Notes: a model not told the origin generated them from the letters alone. DNA of 62,924 bases from Promethearchaeota archaeon (GCA_030603385.1 JAUVXW010000026.1:1-62924); one strand, 5' to 3'. Shown: positions 9,457-19,516, numbered from the stretch's first letter. A program made the numbers and translations.

Positions 9457-10389
9457 ATGGAATATACTACACTAGGACGTACGGGATTAAAAGTCAGTGT
9501 CATGGGATTAGGTTGTGGAGGTCCTAGTCGTATAGGGCAAAGTACCGGTAATAGTGAAGAGGAATCTATCGCAATTGTTAAACACGCTTTAAAGGCGGGG
9601 ATTAATTTCATTGATACAGCAGAAGTATATCGAACTGAGATTATCGTTGGAAAAGCAATAAAAGATTTTGACCGAGAAACTCTCGTATTATCAACGAAAA
9701 AATCAACGTGGGGAAATCCTAAACCAAAAGATGTATTAAAAAGTTTTGAGAGAAGCCTTAAAAATCTTGGCACCGATTATATTGACATTTATCACCTTCA
9801 TGGGGTGGTATTATCTGATTATGAATATCTCGTTTCAGAAATTATACCAACACTTCAAGAGTTGCGAGATCAAGGAAAAATACGGTTTTTAGGTATCACT
9901 GAACGATTTAATCCTGATCCTCATCATTCTATGCTACAAAGAGCATTACAGGACGATTTTTGGGATGTAATGATGGTAGGATTTAATATTTTAAATCAAT
10001 CTGCCCGGGATCGTGTCTTAGCAAAAACAATAGAAAAGAATATTGGTATTCTAATCATGTTTGCTGTCCGACTTGCACTTAGTAGACCAAAAAGACTTAA
10101 ACAATGTATTGAAGAATTAATCGAAAAAGGACAGGTTAGCATTTCTGAAATTGATAATGATAATCCCCTCGAATTTCTTATATACAAGAATGGTGCTAAA
10201 AATTTAGTTGATGCTGCATATCGCTTCTGCCGATATGAGCCAGGAATACATGTTACTCTTTCTGGTACAGGAAATCTTAGTCACTTGAAAGACAACCTTG
10301 AATCGATTTTAAGACCACCACTTCCAGAGAAAGATTTGATAAAACTTAAGAAGATTTTTAAGAATGCTGATTCAATTTCAGGTCAATAG
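9457..10389 (+). CDS. Aldo/keto reductase
   Basis: The protein is 310 aa from the ATG at 9457; a GTG at 9445 would add four residues, but MEYTTLGRTGLKVS is the family's normal N-terminus. The catalytic tetrad is visible as D53 (FIDTAE), Y58, K81 (STKKS) and H115 (YHLHG). LRDQGKIRFLGIT is the usual cofactor-side strand. It would reduce aldehydes or ketones with NAD(P)H in the cytoplasm. There is no C-terminal 4Fe-4S extension, unlike many archaeal AKRs. The substrate is unknown; its place among CoA-ester genes suggests a keto intermediate. Confidence 0.85.
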   Translation: MEYTTLGRTGLKVSVMGLGCGGPSRIGQSTGNSEEESIAIVKHALKAGINFIDTAEVYRTEIIVGKAIKDFDRETLVLSTKKSTWGNPKPKDVLKSFERSLKNLGTDYIDIYHLHGVVLSDYEYLVSEIIPTLQELRDQGKIRFLGITERFNPDPHHSMLQRALQDDFWDVMMVGFNILNQSARDRVLAKTIEKNIGILIMFAVRLALSRPKRLKQCIEELIEKGQVSISEIDNDNPLEFLIYKNGAKNLVDAAYRFCRYEPGIHVTLSGTGNLSHLKDNLESILRPPLPEKDLIKLKKIFKNADSISGQ

Positions 10390-10460
10390 TAAAATATTTC
10401 ATAAAGAATAAATAATTATCCTCACTAAAGTGCAAAAAATAATCTTTAACCTTGATAAAA

Positions 10461-11345
10461 ATGATTTGGAATACAAGAATAACTAAAATGACCAATACTC
10501 AATACCCAATCATAATGGGTGCTTTTGCGATAATAGGGAGAGCTGAATTCGCGGCAGCTTTCTCAAATGCAGGTGGATTAGGCATCATAACAGCGTTGAA
10601 TTTTAGAACAAATGAAGAATTTCAAGAAGAAATTGATAAAATGAAGAAATTAACAAATAAACCTTATGGCGTCAATTTTACAGTATGGCCTCCACAAGTT
10701 AGGCAGAGGAGTGAACGAGCTCAATCTGAAGAATCATATTTTGATTTTGTAGATATCGCTTTAGATGCAGATGTCAAAGTTATTACTACTTCCGCTTATA
10801 AAGCAGCGAAAATTGGAAAGAAAGTGCATGATGCGGGATGTGTGTGGTTTCATAAGAGTGCTACTGTGAAGCATGCGATATCAGCAGAAAAGGTAGGTGC
10901 GGATGCTGTTACCATTGTAGGTCTTGAAGGAACAGGATTTAAAAACCCAAATCAAAACACGACACTTGTTAATATGACAATGGCAAGAAAATTAATTAAA
11001 GTGCCACTTATAGCAGCAGGAGGAATAGGTGACGCAAGAGGATTTCTTGCTGCTCTAGCGATGGGTGCCGATGCTGTATGCTTTGGGAGCGCAATAATGG
11101 CAACAAAAGAAAGCCCTGCTTCAGAAACGTGGAAAAAACAAGTGTTATACCAAGACATATTCGATGAGAAATTTTATAAGAAGATCTATCACCTAGAATT
11201 ACGTGACAGCCCGATTGGTTCCATGGCATGCGGGCACGTTAATGAGGAAACAACAATTAAACAATTTATTGAGGATATTATAGCAAATGCAGAAGAAATC
11301 CTTAGGAGATGGGGATTTGAGGGGAATAAAATTACAATTTTTTAA
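10461..11345 (+). CDS. Nitronate monooxygenase-family flavoprotein (NPD; IpdC-like)
   Basis: This FMN TIM-barrel protein opens with TKMTNTQYPIIMGAFAIIG and has SNAGGLGIITA. The central AGCVWFHKSATVKHAISAEKVGADAVTIVG is followed by a phosphate-binding PLIAAGGIGDARGFLAAL and MGADAVCFGSAIM. Family members include nitronate monooxygenase, FabK-type enoyl reductases and IpdC of steroid-ring degradation. The reaction is not decided by sequence. ATG at 10461 is preferred over the TTG at 10452. It follows the aldo/keto reductase by 71 nt on the same strand. Confidence 0.8.
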   Translation: MIWNTRITKMTNTQYPIIMGAFAIIGRAEFAAAFSNAGGLGIITALNFRTNEEFQEEIDKMKKLTNKPYGVNFTVWPPQVRQRSERAQSEESYFDFVDIALDADVKVITTSAYKAAKIGKKVHDAGCVWFHKSATVKHAISAEKVGADAVTIVGLEGTGFKNPNQNTTLVNMTMARKLIKVPLIAAGGIGDARGFLAALAMGADAVCFGSAIMATKESPASETWKKQVLYQDIFDEKFYKKIYHLELRDSPIGSMACGHVNEETTIKQFIEDIIANAEEILRRWGFEGNKITIF

Positions 11346-11424
11346 ATCCACCAATCAAATTTTTATTTTATTATCTTTTTTATAAATTAGATAAGTTTAT
11401 CTCCAAACAAAAAGATGGATCGTT

Positions 11425-14400
11425 ATGGCAAAAAAATCATGTGAAAAACACGATAAATTTAATTATTATTGTGAAGATTGCCAAGAAGCAAATAGAATAA
11501 ATGAAATACAGCAGAAAGTTAAACTACTAGAACGAGGAGAGCTTGATACAACTGAAGGGCCTAGGAAATCCCCTGGTAGGAGGTATCTAAATTTTAAAGG
11601 GTTTAAAAAAAAATTTCGAGTGAAAAAATACCTTAAAATCATTATTCCCGTTGTTGTGATTACCCTAGTCCTTTTATCGATCTTCTGGTTTTGGCCTGCA
11701 TGGTTTGGTCCAATCCACTTAAATGCTCAACTCTACGAGAATAAAGCGGGGGGGTTAAATTATTATGATTTTTACTTTCTGAAATTTTGGTCAATTAATT
11801 TCTTCTTCAATAAAACCGCATTAACTGGTGCTTTTATAGGTTGTATAATAATGAGCTTACCTCCCAATCAAAACTTATTGACAATGATAGGGACTCTCTT
11901 AAAATTTGGAAAACCATCTAGGATAAAGGCATTGATTTTTTGGTGGACTGCAGGTTTCATCTTGTTCTACTTATTTGGGATGGCTATGGATGCGGGTGGT
12001 CAGTTTTCTTGGGTTTTATATCTATATGAAAAGGGGGAAATCACATTGTCACCATTTACCGTTCTTATCGATGCTTTTAATGTATTATTAAATCCAAATA
12101 ACATGAATATAGAATTCATTTTCGTCTACTCAAGGTTATATTTACCTTTAATCTATTTCATATTTGGGGTTTTTATTTTTCGGGGGATACTAAACGTTGT
12201 AAGTAATTATTACTTAAAAAGGAACGATTATAATATAATATCAAATGTATCAATAATAATTGGTCTTGTCTTTGGAATGATCTTTCTTACTTTACCTACG
12301 TTGGCTTTAAATGGAATAGAACTATTACAAATGTGGTCTTTAGTATTAGCATTTGTTATACTAATAGGATTAGGCATTTCGACATATATTTTTGGTCGTT
12401 ATAAATTAGCTAAAGATCCAAGAAATAACATGGTGATAAAACCTAAAAAAGTTAAAATAGGAATATTGGCTGGTGCATTAATTTTTCTCATAACATTACC
12501 ATCAATGTTCAGTATAGGTCCTATGATAACTCTGAGCAATACATCTGTTTACTTAGAAAACGAATGGACGAAAAAGATCCATCGAGAAATAACATGGTCA
12601 CGAGCATGTGCGGGATTAGATATGTTTGAGGAACGTCCAATTGAAAATTTTACATTATCATCCAGTCCCGAGAATGATACTCAAATGATTTTTAGTATAA
12701 GACAATTTGATCAAGATTTTGCTGTTCAAAGTTTAGCTGCTAAAATAGGTACAACCTTTGAAGGATTAGCTGATTCCGATATTGTTTATATAGATGGAAC
12801 AGAATATTGGGTTGCTCCCAAAACAGTCAGAATATCTCAATTTTCGGGAGATCCTGTAAAAACAAATACAGAATTATACGATCATATCGAAGGCTTCTTA
12901 GCATTAGATACATTTACAGGAGAATTAGTAAATATTAGTTTCACTTTTAATGTTTCTGAAGATTATCCAATATTTTTTGGTGAATCTGAAAGTAAAAAGT
13001 TTCTTGAACAACACGGAGCAAGCGAAGGATTAGGAGCTTATGATAAAACCATATTACTCGACACAGGATGGAGAGGCGGAATTCCGAACAATAATTATGT
13101 TTATGAAGGGGAACCTGATGGTGTACTCAAAGGATTAGAAGCATTCTGGTATACTGCAAGTTTAGATCTGTGGGGCTACGCATTCGAAGGAGGAGACCAT
13201 AAATATTTAATAAATAGAAACGTGAAAAAACGTGTAAGCAATATACTTTTACCTCAACTAAAGATAGATAACGATCCCTATTTAGTTTTTGACGGTAATA
13301 ATAATAAGATGTACTATGCGGTTTCAATTTACACTTCAATAGATATAGGGACGTATTCACAATCCCCAATTTTAAGATTCTTAGGTATTTGCTTGGTTGA
13401 CGTAAAAGATGGTGAATTGGTGTTTTTTAAAAATCCTGCTTTAATCGAATCAACTTTGGATCCATTATATCCTATGTGGAAGTACTACATGGACTTTTAT
13501 AATTGGCAAGCAATTCCCGCATGGTTAAATGACCAATTAAGATACCCTGAAGATTTATTTGAATTACAATTAGAAGCCAATTATAAATATCACGTACAAG
13601 ATCTAAAAACATGGAAGAGAGGAGATGATTTTCATGAAAGACCAGAATTTGGAGATCTTTTCTACATCGAAACAAACCTCGGAGATGGAATAGAATATGT
13701 AGGTTTAGATTTAGTGGAATATAAAGGTGCAGAAGCTAGAACCTTAGCAGGAATGTATGTAATAAGACATGGTAATAATTTTGGAGAAGCAATCTTTTAC
13801 CACACTAGAAATTCAACTGAAAATTTAATCGGTCCCAAAACTGCAAGAGATACATATGAGACTGAAGCCACACAACAAATATCCTTGATCTCTGGTGCTA
13901 GAAATGGAAATACTCTTTTATATCCTCTTGGAGGTTCAGTCTATTATTATATCCCTACTTATAGTACAGTTGGAGGATTACAACAATTAAAATTAGCTGG
14001 ATTTGTAGAAGCCTTTACAAGAAAAGTAGGGTATGGTTCAGAAGCCTTTGATGCTTACAATAGTTTAGAAAATTTTGATCCAGGTAGTTTCACATTAACA
14101 ACTGATGCCGATAATCCAGATATAGATGGATCTTTTATACTTAATTGGACGGAATCTCAATTTACAGATAGTTATTCAATCTATAGGAACGATAGTCTTT
14201 TGATTGAGGATCTACCCAATTCACAAACGCAATACTCAATTTCGGAAATGGATTCTGGAACCTATGAATTCTACATAAAAGCCTTAAACGAATTTGGGAA
14301 TACGACATCTAATATTATTACAGTGAACATTAAAATCTTTGCAATCTCTTACACGTTTGACATGGAAAACTCAATAATTTTACCTGACGATCTTGCACGT

Positions 14401-14736
14401 TTTAGAATTGAATTAGAAAATTTCAATGAAAGTATTTCATCTCCGGGATATAATGTAAGGGTGAACTTATCACTATATCGTGAAGACGGGGGTGTCTTTT
14501 CTATTGTAGTTCCACCTACTTATTATCCTCTAGAAAATGCTACATTCAACTATGGTATTTACACAGGGATTAATTTTACGTTAATTAACACTACTTTATA
14601 TTCTGGTGAAGGAATAATCTTAAACGGGTTTGTTAATAGTACCACAAGTGATATTTTAATAAGATTTAGATGGACTTTGATCGTTGACGATGTAGTTATC
14701 TATTCCTCTGAAGAAAATTTTATAGCAGTAATGTAA
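11425..14736 (+). CDS. UPF0182-family membrane protein with N-terminal zinc motif and C-terminal FN3 domain
   Basis: The 1103-aa protein starts with a short CxxH...CxxC motif (C6, H9, C16, C19; B-box-like half finger). A basic stretch and about seven or eight hydrophobic segments follow between roughly 68 and 375. The large external part matches UPF0182 (COG1615): ITWSRACAGLDMFEERPI, then LRYPEDLFELQ...YHVQD, LYPLGGSVYYYIPTYS and ARNGNTLLYPLGG. About 885-972 looks like a fibronectin type III domain (FILNWTESQFTDSYSIYRND), followed by another beta-rich domain. UPF0182 function is unknown. The extra ends are unusual. It is monocistronic, with a T-run after the stop. Confidence 0.75.
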   Translation: MAKKSCEKHDKFNYYCEDCQEANRINEIQQKVKLLERGELDTTEGPRKSPGRRYLNFKGFKKKFRVKKYLKIIIPVVVITLVLLSIFWFWPAWFGPIHLNAQLYENKAGGLNYYDFYFLKFWSINFFFNKTALTGAFIGCIIMSLPPNQNLLTMIGTLLKFGKPSRIKALIFWWTAGFILFYLFGMAMDAGGQFSWVLYLYEKGEITLSPFTVLIDAFNVLLNPNNMNIEFIFVYSRLYLPLIYFIFGVFIFRGILNVVSNYYLKRNDYNIISNVSIIIGLVFGMIFLTLPTLALNGIELLQMWSLVLAFVILIGLGISTYIFGRYKLAKDPRNNMVIKPKKVKIGILAGALIFLITLPSMFSIGPMITLSNTSVYLENEWTKKIHREITWSRACAGLDMFEERPIENFTLSSSPENDTQMIFSIRQFDQDFAVQSLAAKIGTTFEGLADSDIVYIDGTEYWVAPKTVRISQFSGDPVKTNTELYDHIEGFLALDTFTGELVNISFTFNVSEDYPIFFGESESKKFLEQHGASEGLGAYDKTILLDTGWRGGIPNNNYVYEGEPDGVLKGLEAFWYTASLDLWGYAFEGGDHKYLINRNVKKRVSNILLPQLKIDNDPYLVFDGNNNKMYYAVSIYTSIDIGTYSQSPILRFLGICLVDVKDGELVFFKNPALIESTLDPLYPMWKYYMDFYNWQAIPAWLNDQLRYPEDLFELQLEANYKYHVQDLKTWKRGDDFHERPEFGDLFYIETNLGDGIEYVGLDLVEYKGAEARTLAGMYVIRHGNNFGEAIFYHTRNSTENLIGPKTARDTYETEATQQISLISGARNGNTLLYPLGGSVYYYIPTYSTVGGLQQLKLAGFVEAFTRKVGYGSEAFDAYNSLENFDPGSFTLTTDADNPDIDGSFILNWTESQFTDSYSIYRNDSLLIEDLPNSQTQYSISEMDSGTYEFYIKALNEFGNTTSNIITVNIKIFAISYTFDMENSIILPDDLARFRIELENFNESISSPGYNVRVNLSLYREDGGVFSIVVPPTYYPLENATFNYGIYTGINFTLINTTLYSGEGIILNGFVNSTTSDILIRFRWTLIVDDVVIYSSEENFIAVM

Positions 14737-15312
14737 GGTTTACTTTACTACTTTTTTTTTATTTTTAGAATTAGAATTATAAAATGGTATAGAATATGCG
14801 AATGAATACCCGAAGGTGTCTATTGCATTGGTATTCTAATTCCTTACTTGTTGAGTGGAATGTTCCAATAAACAAATTCAAGCACCATAGTGAAAAGACT
14901 AATTATTTTTAAATAAGTTTTTATCCAATGAATAATATTATCGTTCGGTAACCGCACCAATCCTTTCAAATTGGTCGGATTGAACACCGTTTAAAACCTA
15001 ATGGTTCATATTTTAGTTCAAATTACTCTATTTCACACAATTTTCTTTCTTATCGCAGCTGATTAACATATGGCTACTATTCATTGAGGTAGCAATACAA
15101 CTTCTCGACATTCACACAGTTAAGTATTAAGAATATTTAATAGTTAAATTGTTATTAACAATTGCTAACGCTTAAAAAAGTCAAAAATCTTTTAGTAAGT
15201 CCTGAATTAAGCATTTTATACATTTGACACACGTTTTAATTAATCATATATAATCCAAATATTTTTAAATTAGAGTATAACTATTTCAATTAGAACCCAA
15301 TAAAAAATTAGC
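14737..15312. other. 576-bp gene-free region with several hairpins; possible ncRNA
   Basis: I find no convincing ORF here. Local inverted repeats are: GAATACC 14804-14810 with GGTATTC 14830-14836; ACCAAT 14956-14961 with ATTGGT 14970-14975; and GCTAC 15073-15077 with GTAGC 15089-15093. The stretch 14800-15110 is visibly richer in G and C than neighbouring intergenic DNA, which in AT-rich archaea can mark stable RNA. I saw no RNase P, SRP or tRNA consensus. The last 180 bp are plain AT-rich promoter-like DNA before the next gene. Confidence 0.35.
14743..14766 (+). terminator. T-rich termination region
   Basis: ACTACTTTTTTTTATTTTTA follows the UPF0182 stop within 10 nt. Archaeal RNA polymerase commonly terminates at such T-runs. 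Confidence 0.3.
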
Positions 15313-17589
15313 ATGAATCCAGTTATTAATTCGAGAAGATTATTGTTTATATTCCTTTTTTCAATTTCATTCCTATTTTTAGCTCAAAATATTCAGAGTG
15401 TGTCATCATCAAATAGTGAAATTTCATTAAACATTGATACTGAATTTGAAATGATTGAATATTCAACAGCACAGGGCATCTATTCCAATACCAATACTAT
15501 AGATCTTGAATTACCTTCACCTACATGGGAAATTGATGATATAGAGTTAAATTTTACAAATGTAGAATTTGGAATTGAAGTGAAAACAATTGAAGATAAT
15601 CCAACTGATAATTTTATTATGGACAAATTTCATGATGGTTATGGTGTTCAAATAGTTATTGATGAACCTACTATTATTTATGGCGTGTTAATATATGGAA
15701 ATAATGAATCAAGTGAAAATATGGCCCTTTATGTTCAAATAAATGGATATAATAATATTACTAACTCTCCAAATAATATAGTTTATGGAACACCCAATTT
15801 ATTAAACATGTCTTATTCTTTAACACCATCGTGGCATACACAGACTTTTGTTGAACCAATTTTTCTTGCTAAAGGAAATTATTATCTCTTAATAGATGGT
15901 TCTGCTATAGGAACTAGCCCTAAATCGATCTATTATTGGTATTTTAATAATACTGAACCCAATTACCCTGAATTAAATATCTCCGAATTTGATGGAGGAT
16001 CATGGACAGGAGGAGTACAGGGAACTCCGTTTCTTCATAAATTTATTCAAAAAATGAATTATTCTTTTTTTCCCGAGGAAATCAACATGACCGCTGAACT
16101 TGATGGAAATTCATTTGAAATATCAAATGGGGATCATCCAGGAAAAGGGTATCTAAAGAAATCAAATATTAATTATCATCCAAATAAAAAAGATGTTGAG
16201 ATTAAAATAAAAAATAATAAGACAGAAAGTTTAGATTTCAATCTGAACTATAGCCTTAATATTAATAATGAATTTTTAGCATCTAGCCTTTTAGAAATTG
16301 GATATAATTCGAGCAATAAATGGTTAGTTTTTCCTACTATAGAAAGATTTTCAGATAACCATTTTGTTAGATTCGATTATCCGCATAATTGGTATGGTAT
16401 ATCAATATTAAAAAATCAACAAGATGTTACTGCAGATGTTGTTATTGATTCGCTAAATAACGTGATTTTCATACCAAATGATACCATTGAAAATGGTGCA
16501 GAATGGGAAATACAAGCTTATTCTCCAAGTGTTGATTTTAAACTTAATATAATCAAAACAGATTTCACAGGAGGACAAATATTACAGTTTTCAATAGCTA
16601 ACCCAATTCTCAATGGGCTTTATAAATTCATTTTAATTGATCCGTTAGGAAATGAGAAATATCAAGAGGTAGTAATTCTTCCTACGGAAAGTAATATATT
16701 TTCATATGAAATCCCCTCTAATATCCTTGAAGGAGATTATATAGCATATATTTACTGGTATAATCAGACCGATGCCGGAGTTCAATCACAGGTTTTTTCT
16801 CTATCCCCTTCATTGACTTCTAGTACATCTCAAGATTTTCCAATTCTCTTTGTATTAGGTATAGTATTAATTGGAGGATCCGTAATAGGAGGTTCTAGCT
16901 ATGTTACAATTAAAAAAATTCAAACTAACCGTAATGATAAATTAAGGCTTATTTTAGAAAGATGTAGTGATATAATGAATTTAGAATATATTATTGTTTT
17001 AGATAAGAAATCTGGAATTGATGTGTATTCTGAAGCGTTTGGAGAAAAAAAAATAGATCCTACATTAATCTCAGGCTTTCTTCAGGCAATACAAAATTTT
17101 GGCAGTGAAGTCCTTGGTAGAGCTAAAGATTCTCGCACTTTTAAGATTGAATACCGTAAATCAATTGTTTTAATGGCCGAATTTGTTAACTTAAGATTGA
17201 TTGTTATAATGAAAGAAAGTCCATCTAAAAACTTCTTATATACTATTGAATCATTAGCCTATGATATTTATAAAGATTATGGGAAATTGTTTGAGAAATT
17301 CAATGGAATCCTCGGAGAATTTCAAGGAATAAAAAACTTACTTGAACAACATTTAAACATTTCATTTCTTTATCCTTTATCGGTTAATTATTCAATAAAA
17401 ATGAAATTGGATCAAGCAGAAAGAGAAATGGTTCAGAAAGCTTTAAAGTTTATGCAAGAGAATAATTTTAATTACTTTCATGCACTTTATCTTCTTCCTG
17501 AAGATGCTTGTTCACCAAAAGATTATGAGACTATCCTTCGATTAATTCAAAAGCGAATTTTCCGCCCAATTGATAACTCATCAAATTAA
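15313..17589 (+). CDS. Type I membrane protein with longin/Roadblock-like cytoplasmic domain
   Basis: The 758-aa protein has a signal peptide (about 8-30), a roughly 480-residue Asn-rich extracellular beta region and one transmembrane helix at about 512-536 (FPILFVLGIVLIGGSVIGG). An intracellular part follows. Residues about 560-680 have an alternating pattern: YIIVLDKKSGIDVYSE, a helix, FKIEYRKSIVLMAEF, LRLIVIMKE, then a long helix. This matches the shape of longin or Roadblock/LC7 domains, which in Asgard archaea and eukaryotes bind small GTPases. The domain call rests on pattern, not a profile search. The layout resembles a receptor relaying an outside signal to a GTPase. It is monocistronic. 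Confidence 0.6.
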   Translation: MNPVINSRRLLFIFLFSISFLFLAQNIQSVSSSNSEISLNIDTEFEMIEYSTAQGIYSNTNTIDLELPSPTWEIDDIELNFTNVEFGIEVKTIEDNPTDNFIMDKFHDGYGVQIVIDEPTIIYGVLIYGNNESSENMALYVQINGYNNITNSPNNIVYGTPNLLNMSYSLTPSWHTQTFVEPIFLAKGNYYLLIDGSAIGTSPKSIYYWYFNNTEPNYPELNISEFDGGSWTGGVQGTPFLHKFIQKMNYSFFPEEINMTAELDGNSFEISNGDHPGKGYLKKSNINYHPNKKDVEIKIKNNKTESLDFNLNYSLNINNEFLASSLLEIGYNSSNKWLVFPTIERFSDNHFVRFDYPHNWYGISILKNQQDVTADVVIDSLNNVIFIPNDTIENGAEWEIQAYSPSVDFKLNIIKTDFTGGQILQFSIANPILNGLYKFILIDPLGNEKYQEVVILPTESNIFSYEIPSNILEGDYIAYIYWYNQTDAGVQSQVFSLSPSLTSSTSQDFPILFVLGIVLIGGSVIGGSSYVTIKKIQTNRNDKLRLILERCSDIMNLEYIIVLDKKSGIDVYSEAFGEKKIDPTLISGFLQAIQNFGSEVLGRAKDSRTFKIEYRKSIVLMAEFVNLRLIVIMKESPSKNFLYTIESLAYDIYKDYGKLFEKFNGILGEFQGIKNLLEQHLNISFLYPLSVNYSIKMKLDQAEREMVQKALKFMQENNFNYFHALYLLPEDACSPKDYETILRLIQKRIFRPIDNSSN

Positions 17590-17688
17590 ATTATTAGTCA
17601 TGTTTTTCTTGATTTCAGCTTAATTTCGTAATTAAATAATTTAGTAGATTATGAAAATTTATTTTTTAATAAACCATTTAAATTAAGT

Positions 17689-18534
17689 ATGAAAGCACAA
17701 GATATTCTAAATCATTTTAAAAGCAATGGATCATGGGTTAATTGGGAAAAAACAGTAGATCAAATTCTATTTGGAGACCCAAAAGTGGAAGTTAACGGAA
17801 TTGCAGTTTCGTGGATGCCTACTTTTTCTAACCTTAGCAAAGCAGTAGATGAAGGATGTAATATTTTCATTACACATGAGGCTTTATTTGCAGCAAAAAT
17901 AGATGATACAGGAAATATCATTGATTGTCCTATTGTTAAAGATCTTCACGCAAGGTGGATTGCCGGTAAAAGAAAATTAGAAAAAGATGATATTTGGATA
18001 AAAAAGATGGAATGGTTAGAAGAAAAGAACTTAACGGTTATAAGATGTCATGATTTTTGGGATAGCTACCCTGATATTGGGGTACACGGAGCTTGGGCAA
18101 AATGGTTAGGATATACGAAACCACCTATTAAGGTTGATAATTATTATGAACTTCATGAAATACAAGAAACAACTCTTGAAGAACTATGTAAGGAAATTTT
18201 AGAAAAAATAAGACCCCTTGGACAAGATTCAATTCAAGTTATTGGAGATTTAGATAAAAAAATTTCAAGAATCACATTAGGAACTGGAGCTGCTTCAAAT
18301 TATAGAGATATGCATGCTTTTGGAGGAGAAGCCATTATTTTAACTGACGATGGAACTTTGTTATGGGAATCGGGTCAATGGGCTAAAGATACAGGAATTC
18401 CATTAATAATCGTAAACCACTCACTTTCCGAAGAACCAGGGATGCGTTCATTAGCGAAATATCTAAAAAAGATTTTTCCTGATATTCCTGTTTTGCAGAT
18501 TCCCGTGGGCTGTATCTTCAAATGTATTTATTAA
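17689..18534 (+). CDS. NIF3/DUF34 family protein
   Basis: The 281-aa protein fits the NIF3 (DUF34, GTP cyclohydrolase I type 2-like) family. It has an early strand-helix block with VNGIAVSWMPTFSNLSKAVDEG, then NIFITHEALF in place of the usual LITHHP metal-ligand motif. The C-terminal part has GTGAASNYRDMHAFGGEAIILTDDG and VNHSLSEEPGMRSLAKYL, supplying the second histidine/glutamate set. Family members are metal-binding hexamers of uncertain function. Lone + strand gene with a 100-nt leader region. Confidence 0.75.
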   Translation: MKAQDILNHFKSNGSWVNWEKTVDQILFGDPKVEVNGIAVSWMPTFSNLSKAVDEGCNIFITHEALFAAKIDDTGNIIDCPIVKDLHARWIAGKRKLEKDDIWIKKMEWLEEKNLTVIRCHDFWDSYPDIGVHGAWAKWLGYTKPPIKVDNYYELHEIQETTLEELCKEILEKIRPLGQDSIQVIGDLDKKISRITLGTGAASNYRDMHAFGGEAIILTDDGTLLWESGQWAKDTGIPLIIVNHSLSEEPGMRSLAKYLKKIFPDIPVLQIPVGCIFKCIY

Positions 18535-18552
18535 TCCAATATATATATTCTT

Positions 18553-19386
18553 TCACTCTAAAGGAAAAAACTTGGGTAAGTCTCCCGGTACTTTTAATTT
18601 CCATTTAGGTCTTCTTTTTTGAAGGAACGATATAACTCCTTCTTTTGCATCAGGTTGCAACCCAGTCCATCCAAAATATCGATGGTTAATCATTTCTGCC
18701 TTATCAATATCCGTTTCAGTCAGGAACTGATAAACCATTCTTTTTGTTAGGGTTACACTCACAGGCGCACATAATAGTATTTCATCAGCTATTTCTCGTG
18801 CTGTATCCATTAATTTTTCATCTGGTACGACTCGACTAACAAGGCCATATTCTAAGGCTTCTTTAGCATTAATAATTCTGCCTGTATACATCAATTCTGC
18901 CGCTCTACTGAGTCCTATGATACGGGGTAAAATCCACGGACAAGAAATTTCAGGTATGACACCACGTCGATTGAAAACGATTCCAATACGTGCACTTTCA
19001 GATGCAATTCTTATATCAAATGGTAAGATAAATGTGATTCCAACTCCCACTACAGGTCCGTTTATTGCAACAATAACAGGTTTTTTCAGTAAAAAGTATC
19101 TTTTAATTAAGCTACCCTCGCGTCTGGTTCTTTCATCAGTCTCACGAGGTCGGTTTGAACCATCAAAAGTACTACCACCTCTCGATAAGTCGGCACCCGC
19201 ACAAAATCCTCTTCCTGCACCAGTGATTATTGTAACTCGTAGGTTAGGATCATTTTCTACCTTATCAATTGCATCCCATATTTCTAACCCCATTTCGTAT
19301 GTCCAAGCATTAAGCCGTTCCGGTCTGTTTAAAGTGATTGTTGCGATCTCATCTGAGGTTTCAAAAATAATATATTCATAATCCAT
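18553..19386 (-). CDS. Enoyl-CoA hydratase/isomerase family protein
   Basis: The 277-aa crotonase has TLNRPERLNAWTYEM, ITGAGRGFCAGADLSRGG and KKPVIVAINGPVVGVGITFILP as the two oxyanion-hole segments. VFNRRGVIPEISCPWILPRIIG follows: an acidic residue (E) is present where the second catalytic Glu region lies. Its C-terminal trimerisation helix (EMINHRYFGWTGLQPDAKEGVISFLQKRRPKW) is complete. It would act on a 2-enoyl-CoA in the cytoplasm. It is convergent with NIF3 (18-nt gap) and divergent from the next nitronate monooxygenase-like gene (130-nt shared promoter region). Confidence 0.85.
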   Translation of the reverse strand: MDYEYIIFETSDEIATITLNRPERLNAWTYEMGLEIWDAIDKVENDPNLRVTIITGAGRGFCAGADLSRGGSTFDGSNRPRETDERTRREGSLIKRYFLLKKPVIVAINGPVVGVGITFILPFDIRIASESARIGIVFNRRGVIPEISCPWILPRIIGLSRAAELMYTGRIINAKEALEYGLVSRVVPDEKLMDTAREIADEILLCAPVSVTLTKRMVYQFLTETDIDKAEMINHRYFGWTGLQPDAKEGVISFLQKRRPKWKLKVPGDLPKFFPLE

Positions 19387-19516
19387 TCTATACTTAACCT
19401 CCTTTTATAAAGATTTGAAATTTAAAATTATTTTAATGAAGATATATTTTTATAATGCATTATAAATCGAATGGAAATATATAAGTTAATAATTGACTTC
19501 TATAAAGTGAAAAATT

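Noticed and set aside
9411..9773. 120-aa minus-strand reading over the aldo/keto reductase
   Set aside because: It lies fully antisense to conserved catalytic codons; shadow of a real gene.
14940..15000. tRNA T-arm-like ACCAAT...ATTGGT hairpin
   Set aside because: The loop is 8 nt and lacks the TTCRA order. No acceptor or D-arm was found.
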